34,989 bases of DNA from Planctomycetota bacterium (GTDB lineage Bacteria > Planctomycetota > Phycisphaerae > Sedimentisphaerales > Anaerobacaceae): positions 1-34,989 of the forward strand of contig JAUWIG010000030.1 in assembly GCA_030605475.1 (NCBI GenBank), written 5' to 3'. The notes under the pieces were generated by a model. That model did not search any database and was not told the DNA's origin. It saw only the letters and a program-made list of their open reading frames with translations. Positions 1 through 7,726 of the stretch are shown here, piece after piece. The translations under genes and the position numbers were made by a program. Position 1 is the stretch's first letter. The number at the start of each line of letters is the position of its first letter.

Positions 1-238
1 GTAACCCGCAACCCGTAACCCGCAACCCGTAACCCGTAACCCGTAACTCGTAACCCGCAACCCGTAACTCGCAACCCGTAACTCGCAACCCGGAACTCGC
101 AATCCGCAACCCGCAACCCGTAACCCGCAACCCGTAACCCGCAACCCGTAACCCGTAACCCGTAACTCGTAACCCGCAACCCGCAACCCGCAACCCGTAA
201 CCCGCAACCCGGAACCCGCAACCCGTAACCCGCAACAC
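1..238. repeat. 34-copy heptamer tandem array (GYAACCC)n
   Basis: The sequence divides into 34 consecutive 7-base units of the form G[T/C/G]AA[C/T][C/T]C, mostly GTAACCC or GCAACCC. It begins at the window edge, so it may extend further. Units 1-9 (positions 1-63) are identical to units 18-26 (positions 120-182), which gives a higher-order duplication with an offset of 119 bases (17 units). No gene is supported inside it. Confidence 0.95.
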
Positions 239-325
239 GACATCTGCGCAATCTGTGTAATCCGTGGCTAAAAATTCGTGTTTATTCGTGGCTAATCTTC
301 CTTTGTGTCTTCGTGTCTCCGTGGC
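239..325. repeat. Dispersed 'CGTGGC / TTCGTG' word repeat
   Basis: Short phrases such as 'aatccgtggct', 'attcgtgtttattcgtggct' and 'cttcgtgtctccgtggcgg' follow one another. A related segment in the opposite orientation lies at about 5731-5900. It looks like a dispersed non-coding repeat. Reading frames through it are low complexity and not credible genes. Confidence 0.6.
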
Positions 326-849
326 GGAAAAACCAGTGCAAAAAAGCACACTTTTTCGCATTTTTTTGCACTTTCTTGCATTTTCCTGCATTTTCTTGCA
401 TTTTTTACTCATTTTCTCGCAATTTCTTGCATTTTTTCTCACTTTTTCTCACTTTTTATCTTGCCTATTCTGCCTAACCCATACAAGCTCACCTCTCGAC
501 CCCCATTTTTAGCCCAAAAACCCGTGCAACCCTCAAGAATCAATCACAAATTTCCCCCAAATTTCAATTTTTACTCTTAAATTTTTGCCCCTCAATTTTG
601 AATTTTTAATTGAAGATTTCTCGTGTTCTCTGTAGCTGAATTTGTCTTTGGTCTTGTCTCTTTAGTTGGTTGACGAAGTCAGCTGATTCGGATATATTTT
701 AGCTAATACCGTATAGATTCCGCTTGAGGAACCCAAAAAGGCCGCGGTCAGGGCCGGCTGCACCAACGCATCGGCTGGCTGGCGCGTTCTGGTTCGCGAA
801 CATACTCTTGTCTCAGTTAGGACGAATCCGGTTACGTATGGACTGATAT
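326..849. other. Gene-free stretch with T/C-rich low-complexity core
   Basis: Positions about 341-470 are a degenerate T-rich array built on 'cattttcttg'-like units of 11-12 bases. The open frames through it are Phe/His/Leu/Ser-rich artefacts. From about 600 to 849 I see no gene, RNA or clear promoter. Confidence 0.6.
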
Positions 850-2358
850 ATGAGCTATAAAACGGGAAAGCTAAACTCCGTCCTTTGGCTGGTGGGAATG
901 GGCGTCATCGCCCTGGCTGTCTACTGGCCGTACCTGAACGCACCTTACTTTGGTGACGACTATCAGTTTGTCTTTGACAAACCCGCCTCGAAAATACTTT
1001 ATTATTTCGCGCACCGTAACCCCCAGAACGGCTTTTACCGGCCGATTCAGGCCTCTTTCCTCGCCGTCGTGCAGATGTACAAGGGAATGCAGACTTGGCC
1101 CATCCACCTGACGCAAATCGGTTTGCACGTCGTGCTGGCCCGGCTCGTGTATGTGGTGATAATGAGCTTCGGCTTTTCCAGACTGCAGGCTGGCATCGGT
1201 GCCGTATTCATGCTCCTCTCGCAGGCAAGCGTCCATTCCGTGTTGAGCAACGATACACTTTCGCAGGTTGGTGGGACGTTGTTTGGATGCCTGAGCCTGT
1301 GGTTTTTATACCGTTCCTATGGGGGTACTAACGATGGCGCGGGCCCCTCAGGCTGGCAGAAGCGTATCAACCATAAGTGCTACATTGCCGGCGTCGTGAT
1401 GCTGCTGTTATCGCTGTTTTCCAAGGAGACAAGCGTATCATTTCCGCTGATGGCGGTGGTTGTTGTTTTGTTGGCCAACCTGCGAATCACACGCTCAGCA
1501 TCGGCTGTCACCAGGGCCGTCGTTGACCTGTTGCCCTACGCGCTGGCAACCGGGCTGTACCTGGTCGTGCGGTCGGCTGTTGTCGAAACACGACCCGCCT
1601 TTGGGCCCGACCTGTACAATTTCCACATCGGCGTTAATGTCATCCGCAACCTGGCGATGTGTGCCTTTGCGCTGCTTGTGCCGGTATCCACTGTTGCAGC
1701 GTTTTCCATGCTCAAGTACAGATTGTTGGTAGTTTTTGGCGCGGTCGGTATACTCACCCTCGTCTTCTCTGTTTTGGTGGCCCTGGGGTTATGGCGTGCG
1801 AATCAACGAACTGTAATAGTTTTGATGGTGTGTTTTGCGCTGCTGGGTCTGTTTCCGGTGGTTTTGCTGAATCACATGGGCGAGCTATATGTCTATAACT
1901 CAATGCCGTTTGTGGCGGTGCTGGTTGGTATTGGTCTGGGGCAGTTGTGGATGGTAGTGGAGCCGGAGCGTATCGGACGTGTTTTTCTGATGCTGGCAGT
2001 CTGCCTGGTGGTGGCGAGTCACGTAGTAGCAGTGCGCAGCAAAGCTCGGCTGATGGACGACAATGGCCGCAGAACCGCGGCACTGCTGGAGCAGGTCAGG
2101 CCGTTCGTTGATAATGCGCCGCCCAACGGGCGCCTGTGGCTCCTCAATCCACCGGTCGAGGCTGTGGAATACTCGGTTTTCCACGTGCGGGGATTCAGTG
2201 TATTGATTTCCGCCTTGCGCATCCCACACCTGTGGAACCGACCGGATTTGGAGATGCGAATAATCTATCCGGCGCAGATGCAGGACAACTCCACGCCGGA
2301 TGGCACGCTGGTGCTCACGCTTGAGGGCGACGAAGTGGTTGTGTGGCCTCGACAGTAG
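850..2358 (+). CDS. Polytopic membrane protein, GT-C/TMTC-like glycosyltransferase candidate
   Basis: The 502-residue protein starts with a membrane segment (about residues 9-27), followed by a short extracytoplasmic loop with the acidic motif FGDDYQF near residues 35-41. At least eight further hydrophobic segments extend to about residue 395, and the C-terminal 100 residues are soluble. A first-loop Asp-Asp pair and an internal 'SKE...P' after a hydrophobic segment (LFSKETSVSFP, near residue 190) are features I associate with GT-C fold, dolichyl/polyprenyl-phosphate-sugar-dependent glycosyltransferases of the PMT/TMTC type. Such enzymes act in the membrane and transfer sugars to lipid or protein acceptors. 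No strong Shine-Dalgarno precedes the ATG. The family assignment is inference from layout and motifs; the substrate is unknown. Confidence 0.6.
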   Translation: MSYKTGKLNSVLWLVGMGVIALAVYWPYLNAPYFGDDYQFVFDKPASKILYYFAHRNPQNGFYRPIQASFLAVVQMYKGMQTWPIHLTQIGLHVVLARLVYVVIMSFGFSRLQAGIGAVFMLLSQASVHSVLSNDTLSQVGGTLFGCLSLWFLYRSYGGTNDGAGPSGWQKRINHKCYIAGVVMLLLSLFSKETSVSFPLMAVVVVLLANLRITRSASAVTRAVVDLLPYALATGLYLVVRSAVVETRPAFGPDLYNFHIGVNVIRNLAMCAFALLVPVSTVAAFSMLKYRLLVVFGAVGILTLVFSVLVALGLWRANQRTVIVLMVCFALLGLFPVVLLNHMGELYVYNSMPFVAVLVGIGLGQLWMVVEPERIGRVFLMLAVCLVVASHVVAVRSKARLMDDNGRRTAALLEQVRPFVDNAPPNGRLWLLNPPVEAVEYSVFHVRGFSVLISALRIPHLWNRPDLEMRIIYPAQMQDNSTPDGTLVLTLEGDEVVVWPRQ

Positions 2359-2593
2359 CAATAGTATTCCAGCCGATATTTCCCAAATAAACTGGTGCAT
2401 TCAATATTATCCTTGGTAGTGAATGGTATAAGAAAGGCATTTTATTAGGTTTTTGTCCTCATAGGCAGGAGAATCAGATGTGTGAAAAACGTAAGGGCGG
2501 GCGCAAAATAGGGTGGAATTGGGCGGCTGATTCTGGTATATTTTGCCAAACGATTGGAAGCCATTATTAAACTTTTACATAGAAAGGACAGAT

Positions 2594-3352
2594 ATGAGAA
2601 GCAAAACAAAATTTATTGCCACGATACTGCTGATTGCTGTAATTTCCGGCTGTGCCGCTGTACAAAGTTCCGACAGTGGTAAAAAAGCAAAATGGCAGGC
2701 CCTTTTTAACGGCAAAGACCTCAAAGGGTGGATTCGGCGAGGAGGCAAGGCACGCTTTTTCGTCGAGGACGGCATCCTCGTAGGCCAGACCGTCCCCAAA
2801 ACTCCCAGCAGTTTCCTCTGCACCGAGAAGCATTACTCCGACTTTATCCTCGAACTGGAATTCAAGGTCGACCCGGAGCTGAATTCCGGCGTTCAGCTAA
2901 GAAGCGATACCAAGCTAAACAAAAGGGGCAAAGAAGTTGTCTTCGGCTACCAGGTCGAAATTGATGCCTCTGAAAAACCCTTCGAGCCAAACCCCGAAAA
3001 GAAAAGACCGGCCAATCTCGATAAAAACGGTAACCCCGTCCCGCAAGGCCAGCCCAGACTCTGGACCGGCGGAATCTATGATGAAGGCCGAAGAGGATGG
3101 CTTTATTCCCTGCATAAAAATCCCAAAGCCCGCTCAGCCTTCAAACAGGGTCAGTGGAACCATCTTCGCATCGAGGCCATCGGCGACTCTATTAAGACCT
3201 GGGTCAATGGTGTACCTGCGGCGGACCTCAAAGATTCTATGACACCTTCCGGCTTCATCGCCCTGCAGGTACACAGACTGAAAAAACCAATACCCAAACC
3301 GATGCGGATACGCTTTAGAAATTTCCGCATCCAGGACCTGAGCGGCGATTAA
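2594..3352 (+). CDS. DUF1080 (3-keto-disaccharide hydrolase-type) lipoprotein
   Basis: This 252-residue protein begins with a lipoprotein signal (hydrophobic stretch then VISGC, lipid-anchored Cys at about residue 20), so it should be exported and membrane-attached. The mature part matches the DUF1080 concanavalin A-like family: FNGKDLKGW, DFILELEFKV, GVQLRSD, GYQVEID, WNHLRIEAIGDSIKTWVNG and a final RFRNFRI strand. Members are abundant in Planctomycetota; some hydrolyse 3-keto-glycosides. I chose the ATG at 2594 because AAAGGA lies just upstream and the signal peptide starts there; an in-frame start at 2543 would only add an unsupported N-terminal extension. uxaC follows 37 bases later on the same strand, suggesting a joint role in sugar or uronate use. 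Confidence 0.85.
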   Translation: MRSKTKFIATILLIAVISGCAAVQSSDSGKKAKWQALFNGKDLKGWIRRGGKARFFVEDGILVGQTVPKTPSSFLCTEKHYSDFILELEFKVDPELNSGVQLRSDTKLNKRGKEVVFGYQVEIDASEKPFEPNPEKKRPANLDKNGNPVPQGQPRLWTGGIYDEGRRGWLYSLHKNPKARSAFKQGQWNHLRIEAIGDSIKTWVNGVPAADLKDSMTPSGFIALQVHRLKKPIPKPMRIRFRNFRIQDLSGD

Positions 3353-3389
3353 AAATTTCGGCAGTAAACTTAACTTGAGGATTTGAAGA

Positions 3390-4802
3390 ATGGCCGTTGA
3401 ATTTTTGTCGGAAGACTTTTTCTTACAGACAAAAACTGCAAAAATTCTCTATCACGAATACGCCAAAAAAATGCCGATTTATGACTATCACTGTCATCTG
3501 TCCGCTGAGCAAATCGCTACTGACCATCAATTTGACAATATCACGCAGATGTGGCTGGCCGAGGACCATTACAAATGGCGGGCGATGAGAGCCAACGGCA
3601 TACCGGAAAAATACGTTACCGGCAACGCGGGCGATTACGAGAAATTCGAAAAGTGGGCCCAGACCGTGCCATATTGTCTATGCAATCCACTTTATCACTG
3701 GACGCATCTGGAGCTTAAAAGCTTCTTCGGCATAAACACATTACTAAATTCTAATACCGCTAAGGACATTTACGATACTTGTAACGAGATTATAAGAACG
3801 CCCCAGTTCAGCGTCCGCAGCATAATGCGAAAAATGAACGTCAGGTTAGTTTGCGGTATTGAGCAGCCGTTAAGTTCTCTGGAGCAGTACAAGAAAATTC
3901 GGGAAGATGGCTTTGAAATCAAAGTTTACACTGCCTTTTTGACTGACAAAACTTTTATCTTTAATAATGTCTCGGTTCTGAACCGCTGGATAGATGAGCT
4001 TGAGAAGGTTTCCGACTCGGAAATAAACAGCTTCGCCTCATATATTGAAGCCATCCGGAAACGTCACGATTATTTCCACGAAAACGGCTGTCGTCTTTCG
4101 GACCGCGGCATTCCAACTGTTTACGCTGAAGACTACACCGAAAGCGAGATAGAAAAGATTTTCCGCAAGGTAAGGTTGGCAAAGGATTTGAGCGCCCTGG
4201 AAACTCTCAAATTCAAATCAGCGATGATGTTTGAAAACGCCTTGATGGACGCCGAATCAGGATGGGTACAGCAGTTTCACCTTGGCGTCGTTAGGAATAA
4301 CAGCACGCGAATGCTCAAAGCCTTTGGCCCTGACGCCGGCTGCGATTCAATGGCTGATTTACAGATAGCACTCCCTTTGGCCAAATTTTTCGACCGCCTT
4401 GATAAAAACGGCCGACTGCCCAAAACCATTATTTACAACCTCAATCCACGTGACAGCGAAATGATAGTAACTATGCTCGGCAACTTCCAGGATGGCTCTG
4501 CGGCCGGCAAGATGCAATATGGTTCTGCGTGGTGGTTCCTCGACCAGAAGAACGGCATCGAAAAGCAGCTGACCACGCTTTCGAATATGGGTCTGCTTAG
4601 CCGGTTCGTTGGTATGCTGACCGATTCGAGAAGCTTCCTGTCGTTCCCGAGACATGAATATTTCCGCAGGGTGCTCTGCAATTTCCTCGGCAGCGAGGTC
4701 GAGGCGGGACTGCTGCCGAATGATTTAGCTCTGCTCGGCAAAATGGTCGAGGACATCAGCTATAACAACACCAAAAACTATTTCCCAATGGCGTTGGATT
4801 AG
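3390..4802 (+). CDS. uxaC: Glucuronate isomerase
   Basis: The 470-residue product has the usual length for UxaC, the amidohydrolase-superfamily isomerase that converts D-glucuronate to D-fructuronate and D-galacturonate to D-tagaturonate, the first step of hexuronate catabolism in the cytoplasm. The metal-binding motif YDYHCHL is present (His34 and His36). Typical blocks include MWLAEDHYKWRAMRANG, YHWTHLEL, QFHLGVVRNNSTRML, GSAWWFLD and MLTDSRSFLSFPRHEYFRR. A TGAGG lies nine bases before the ATG. The upstream DUF1080 lipoprotein gene is close enough for co-transcription. No other uronate genes are in the window. Confidence 0.97.
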   Translation: MAVEFLSEDFFLQTKTAKILYHEYAKKMPIYDYHCHLSAEQIATDHQFDNITQMWLAEDHYKWRAMRANGIPEKYVTGNAGDYEKFEKWAQTVPYCLCNPLYHWTHLELKSFFGINTLLNSNTAKDIYDTCNEIIRTPQFSVRSIMRKMNVRLVCGIEQPLSSLEQYKKIREDGFEIKVYTAFLTDKTFIFNNVSVLNRWIDELEKVSDSEINSFASYIEAIRKRHDYFHENGCRLSDRGIPTVYAEDYTESEIEKIFRKVRLAKDLSALETLKFKSAMMFENALMDAESGWVQQFHLGVVRNNSTRMLKAFGPDAGCDSMADLQIALPLAKFFDRLDKNGRLPKTIIYNLNPRDSEMIVTMLGNFQDGSAAGKMQYGSAWWFLDQKNGIEKQLTTLSNMGLLSRFVGMLTDSRSFLSFPRHEYFRRVLCNFLGSEVEAGLLPNDLALLGKMVEDISYNNTKNYFPMALD

Positions 4803-4857
4803 CCCGGCAGTCGGATTTACTGTGCAGAAAAGCTCTGTTCGCACTTTATAAAAAAAA

Positions 4858-4941
4858 TGCGAGCGAGAGGACTCGAACCTCCACCCCCTTATGGGGACAA
4901 GGACCTAAACCTTGCGCGTCTGCCAATTCCGCCACGCTCGC
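4858..4941 (-). tRNA. tRNA-Leu (anticodon UAG)
   Basis: The reverse complement folds as a class II tRNA. The acceptor GCGAGCG pairs with CGCTCGC, with discriminator A. The D arm contains GGCGGAATTGGCAGAC. The anticodon stem CAAGG/CCTTG encloses TTTAGGT, giving anticodon TAG. A long variable arm CCCC-ATAA-GGGG follows, then a T loop TTCGAGT. CCA is not encoded; the 3' end runs directly into a T-run on the minus strand (A-run 4849-4857 on plus). The gene converges on uxaC. Confidence 0.96.
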
Positions 4942-4978
4942 ATATCGTATGTCGTATTGCGTATGTCGTATATCGTCC
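4942..4978. repeat. 'CGTATGT' word repeat
   Basis: Phrases 'atatcgtatgtcgtatt' and 'gcgtatgtcgtatatcgtc' repeat between tRNA-Leu and xseB. This is one of several short degenerate microsatellites in the intergenic DNA of this window. Confidence 0.6.
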
Positions 4979-4986
4979 AACGTCGG

Positions 4987-5214
4987 TTATCTATTTTCTG
5001 ACTTCTCTTCTTTAGCTATCTTCTCAATCCGCTTTTCAGCTTTTTCCAGAATTCCCCTGCAGTGTTTAATCAGAGCCATTCCTTTTTCATACTGGCCGAG
5101 ACTGTCCTGCAGCGGTGTTTGGCCGCCCTCTATCTTGTTGACAATTTGGGTAAGCTCCTTGATAGCCTGCTCGAAGCTCGGCTTATTTATACTGTTATTT
5201 TGTTTTGCGCTCAT
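4987..5214 (-). CDS. xseB: Exodeoxyribonuclease VII small subunit
   Basis: The 75-residue product is the usual size for XseB, the small helical subunit that assembles with XseA to degrade single-stranded DNA. Family features are FEQAIKELTQIVNKIEGG, then a conserved 'PLQDSLGQYEKGMALIKHC' helix and a charged tail with 'LEKAEKRIEKI'. Its partner xseA normally sits directly upstream, but here it ends at 9119, about 3.9 kb away. The ATG overlaps by four bases (ATGA) the end of a repeat-derived reading frame at 5211-5513. Confidence 0.93.
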   Translation of the reverse strand: MSAKQNNSINKPSFEQAIKELTQIVNKIEGGQTPLQDSLGQYEKGMALIKHCRGILEKAEKRIEKIAKEEKSENR

Positions 5215-5513
5215 ATCTCAAATTCCCATAATTTTTTATTTGTTTTTAAGCACCTGCCGGCCGTCAGCAGGCCTGTAATTATAATCAATCGTTCGTGAAT
5301 TACAAACCCTGAGGGTTTTTTTCGTGGCGGAGAGTGCTCTGGATTTGATCCCTTCGACTGGTTCGACAAGCTCACCACAGGCAAGCTCAGGATAAATTGG
5401 GTTTGATTGGGTTTGTTCTTTGGGAGGCTGAAGGCGTTATCATTTTCATAATCCTCTGTTAGAACAATATTTATGTTCAATGAAGCATCTGATAAATTGG
5501 CTTTGTTTTGCAT
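5211..5513 (-). repeat. Dispersed repeat with coding appearance ('NKPNQTQF' type)
   Basis: A 100-residue frame begins MQNKANLSDASLN and contains LTEDYEND and KNKPNQTQF. From memory, this style of phrase recurs in many unrelated intergenic places in Planctomycetota genomes, so I treat it as a dispersed repeat rather than a protein gene. The middle (about 5350-5395) contains 'ttcgactggttcgacaag' and 'caggcaagctcaggataaat', another widespread intergenic phrase. Its last codons simply run into the xseB leader. Confidence 0.5.
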
Positions 5514-5520
5514 ATTAATT

Positions 5521-5562
5521 AGTATTTAGTATCTAGTATTTAGTATCTAGTATTTAGTATCT
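5521..5562. repeat. Three perfect copies of a 14-bp unit
   Basis: The unit AGTATTTAGTATCT occurs three times in succession without mismatch. The surrounding gap from 5514 to about 5730 contains no gene; a GC-rich patch with a CCCC-acaatc-GGGG hairpin lies at about 5640-5670. Confidence 0.9.
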
Positions 5563-5730
5563 CAGGGAACAAGTTTTGTAGATAGTGGTACATTCTGAGT
5601 AAGGCGATAGGAAATAGTTGCCGTTAAGACTTGCGGCCCGCCGCCGCCCCACAATCGGGGGCCTCCCCTAATTATTAGTATTATACCAAATTATGCCAAT
5701 TTTTCAATGAAAATCTAACAATATGATTAA

Positions 5731-5900
5731 AAAAATAGCCACGAATCCCCGCTTACGGCTTGCGAGGACAGGAAGGCACGAAATAAATACGAATCCTAAC
5801 CACGGATTTCACAAATTAAAACGGATTAACGGAGGACACCTAACGGCGGAAAACCGAGTCGATGGATTACGCAGAGACACGAAGTGGCGGCAGCTAAATA
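5731..5900. repeat. Dispersed 'CCACGAAT / CACGGAT' word repeat
   Basis: Phrases such as 'agccacgaatcc', 'acgaataaatacgaat'-like strings, 'aaccacggatttcacaaatta' and 'agagacacgaagtggcgg' follow one another. This is the reverse-complement counterpart of the segment at 239-325. Open frames across it are not credible genes. Confidence 0.55.
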
Positions 5901-5987
5901 TGGTCACAAAGAAGTCGGAATACAGAGGACAGATAGTCGATAACAAAAAACGGGAGATAAAATATGGCTTCTTATATCTGCTTTTTG

Positions 5988-6206
5988 TCAGGAGGCCCAC
6001 TTAAGAATCAATTTTTTGTGCGACAGTGCGCAGTCTCTAAGATAAAGATTTATCAAATTTTGATATGGAACTCCCGTTTCCTTTGCCAAACCCTTAAAAT
6101 ACTCAATTACATCAACTCCCAAACGAAGAGTTACCTGCTTTTTAAGCTTTTTGGCGTAAGGATTCTTACGTCCTTTCATTTTTGAAAAATCATATTCTTT
6201 TCTCAT
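5988..6206 (-). CDS. brnA: BrnA-type antitoxin
   Basis: The 72-residue protein starts MRKEYDFSKMKGRKNPYAKKLKKQ and ends in a ribbon-helix-helix-like segment (VTLRLGVDVIEYFKGLAKE, then GVPYQNLINLYLRDCA). That is the layout of BrnA, which binds BrnT and represses the shared promoter. I place the start at 6206 because its ATG overlaps the brnT stop as ATGA, the usual arrangement of this pair; a longer frame to 6302 would lie inside brnT. The gene sits in the visibly AT-rich accessory segment that separates xseA from xseB. Confidence 0.88.
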   Translation of the reverse strand: MRKEYDFSKMKGRKNPYAKKLKKQVTLRLGVDVIEYFKGLAKETGVPYQNLINLYLRDCALSHKKLILKWAS

Positions 6207-6496
6207 CTTTTTGCTCCGGCATAAACTTTTTTTTCTTTTTTCGTTGCTTTTCTGGCGGAAATGACCCTGATTTCCGAACCATGCTTTCGTAAACAATAAC
6301 AAACGACCAAAATTCTAAGACGCAAGCTAAGTCCAAGCATTAAAAATCTGTTTTCTTTTTTTGAATGGTCGGGGTCGAAAAATTCAATAGCTCTGTCATC
6401 AAAAAATACCGTTGACGCTTCTTCAAAAGAAACTTTATGCTTTTTGATATTTCTTTCGGCTTTTCGAGCATCCCAGCTGAACTTTATTCCATCCAT
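6203..6496 (-). CDS. brnT: BrnT-type ribonuclease toxin
   Basis: The 97-residue product matches BrnT, a RelE-fold ribonuclease toxin of type II systems: N-terminal FSWDARKAERNIKKHKVSFEEASTVF, then DPDH and a C-terminal IRVISARKATKKEKKVY. Gene order toxin-antitoxin with ATGA overlap is standard for brnTA. The AT-rich region just upstream (about 6497-6530) contains TATAAT-like and TTATA/TATAA inverted elements, which would suit an autoregulated promoter, but I cannot define the operator. Confidence 0.9.
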   Translation of the reverse strand: MDGIKFSWDARKAERNIKKHKVSFEEASTVFFDDRAIEFFDPDHSKKENRFLMLGLSLRLRILVVCYCLRKHGSEIRVISARKATKKEKKVYAGAKR

Positions 6497-6621
6497 AATT
6501 ATATTATATTGCTAATATCATTATAAAACAAGCTTTTTTGGGGAATTTTTTCAAAAATTATACCGAACAAAGAATTAGCCGCAGAGAAGGGGGAAATTCA
6601 ATCAAAAACTCGAAATGCGAA

Positions 6622-6656
6622 CCCCGTTAGAAGCGAGGTGCCAACTTCTAACGGGG
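6622..6656 (-). terminator. Perfect 12-bp hairpin downstream of the 250-residue protein gene
   Basis: CCCCGTTAGAAG (6622-6633) pairs perfectly with CTTCTAACGGGG (6645-6656) around an 11-base loop. It lies about 140 bases past the stop at 6799. There is no strong T-run on either side, so it may be a REP-like element or an mRNA-stabilising hairpin rather than a terminator. The gap 6497-6798 otherwise shows no gene. Confidence 0.5.
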
Positions 6657-6798
6657 CGAGCAGGCCTTCATCATGGCAAAGTCGGCTTACTTAATGACGA
6701 AGTAAATTGACTTTATGGTAAAGAAACCGGTTTTCGGCCAAAAACACACTTACAACCTTTTTCAGGCCGATTTTAAAGCCGAGTCCAAATGTTAGATT

Positions 6799-7551
6799 TT
6801 AATCAATCTTGTTCTGCATCTCTTTGAGAAGCCGATTGAACTCAATCCGGAGCCAATCACCACACTCTTGCGCATCTTTTGCAATGGCCAAATATTTGGT
6901 TCGGTAAGTAGTAGAATCTTGGTCCGTTTTGGGTGCTAATACCGTAGATATAACCGCAGCAAACCAAAACCAGAGGTCTAAGTGTTTCAAACAGTAGTCT
7001 GTTAACATGACAAGATCGGGCATTCCAATAGCACCAAAAACGAATTCATTTCCTTCGCCAAGATATCTCTCAGGAATGAGCTCTCGATTTGGATGGGAAG
7101 CTTCGCTAAAAAACTTGTATAATTCACGAAGATTTTCCTCTTTTTCACCAAATGGGTGTTTACCCAGCCCTTTTCTTACTTCACTATTAGATATCTGCTT
7201 ACCACCTTGCCACTTCTGAGCAGTTTGAACATCTAGGGCACAAAGTACAAGCAAAGAAAGCGACTCATAAACGCGACGAATTAACGGATATGCAACATTT
7301 AGCTGTCCAGTGAGAATAATGTTTCTGGATTCATATAAATTATCAAACACATCAGCCATTAAATCTCTGATTACCTTTTCCTGAACATCTGAAGGGGGGG
7401 GTTTTCCTAATAACGTGCTAAGTTCGCAAATTAGCTGACCATAACGATCGGTTACATCAAGGTAAGGTTTATAAAGCTTACCTAATTCCTTGCGTCTGAA
7501 CTCGGAAAACTTTTGAAGATCACTATAAGAATTACCATCAAGCTCTGACAT
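6799..7551 (-). CDS. Hypothetical helical protein, possibly DUF5677/HEPN-like
   Basis: The 250-residue protein is not one I recognise firmly. It begins MSELDGNSYSDLQKFSEFRRKELGKLY and is predicted largely helical. Two stretches stand out: 'AYPLIRRVYESLSLLVLC' and 'LYKFFSEASHPNREL'. A buried Arg-x-x-Tyr-Glu helix followed by a 'Y..FS...H' helix resembles DUF5677-like and HEPN-like all-alpha proteins, but no canonical RX4-6H is present. I place the start at the ATG at 7551; the GTG at 7620 adds an implausible extension. It lies in the AT-rich segment between xseA and xseB and shares a 16-base upstream element with the HEPN gene next to it. Confidence 0.65.
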   Translation of the reverse strand: MSELDGNSYSDLQKFSEFRRKELGKLYKPYLDVTDRYGQLICELSTLLGKPPPSDVQEKVIRDLMADVFDNLYESRNIILTGQLNVAYPLIRRVYESLSLLVLCALDVQTAQKWQGGKQISNSEVRKGLGKHPFGEKEENLRELYKFFSEASHPNRELIPERYLGEGNEFVFGAIGMPDLVMLTDYCLKHLDLWFWFAAVISTVLAPKTDQDSTTYRTKYLAIAKDAQECGDWLRIEFNRLLKEMQNKID

Positions 7552-7566
7552 GATTTCTAATCTAAT

Positions 7567-7582
7567 ATAATAATATACAACA
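7567..7582 (-). promoter_or_regulatory. 16-bp shared upstream element, copy 1
   Basis: ATAATAATATACAACA on the plus strand (TGTTGTATATTATTAT on the coding strand) ends 15 bases before the ATG at 7551. The identical 16-mer occurs at 9052-9067 before the HEPN gene. It contains -10-like TATATT/TATTAT, suggesting a common promoter or operator. Confidence 0.5.
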
Positions 7583-7726
7583 TGATTCAGCCTGTGAGAT
7601 AGGTAAAGCCGACATCTCACGGGTTAAACACTGATTTTACCCACCTGCAGCGGATTTATGCTAACATAATCCTAATATCAACAAAACATTATCACCGAAT
7701 TGACTAAAGACAAAAAACGCTGGAAG

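Noticed and set aside
264-580. Two overlapping open frames of 82 and 91 codons rich in Phe, Leu, His and Ser
   Set aside because: They translate the T-rich microsatellite and the adjacent word repeat; no ribosome site and no domain.
2478-2570. 30-codon frame (MCEKRKGG...) with an upstream AGGAG
   Set aside because: Start and ribosome site are reasonable, but there is no similarity, context or composition to support it over chance in the DUF1080 leader.
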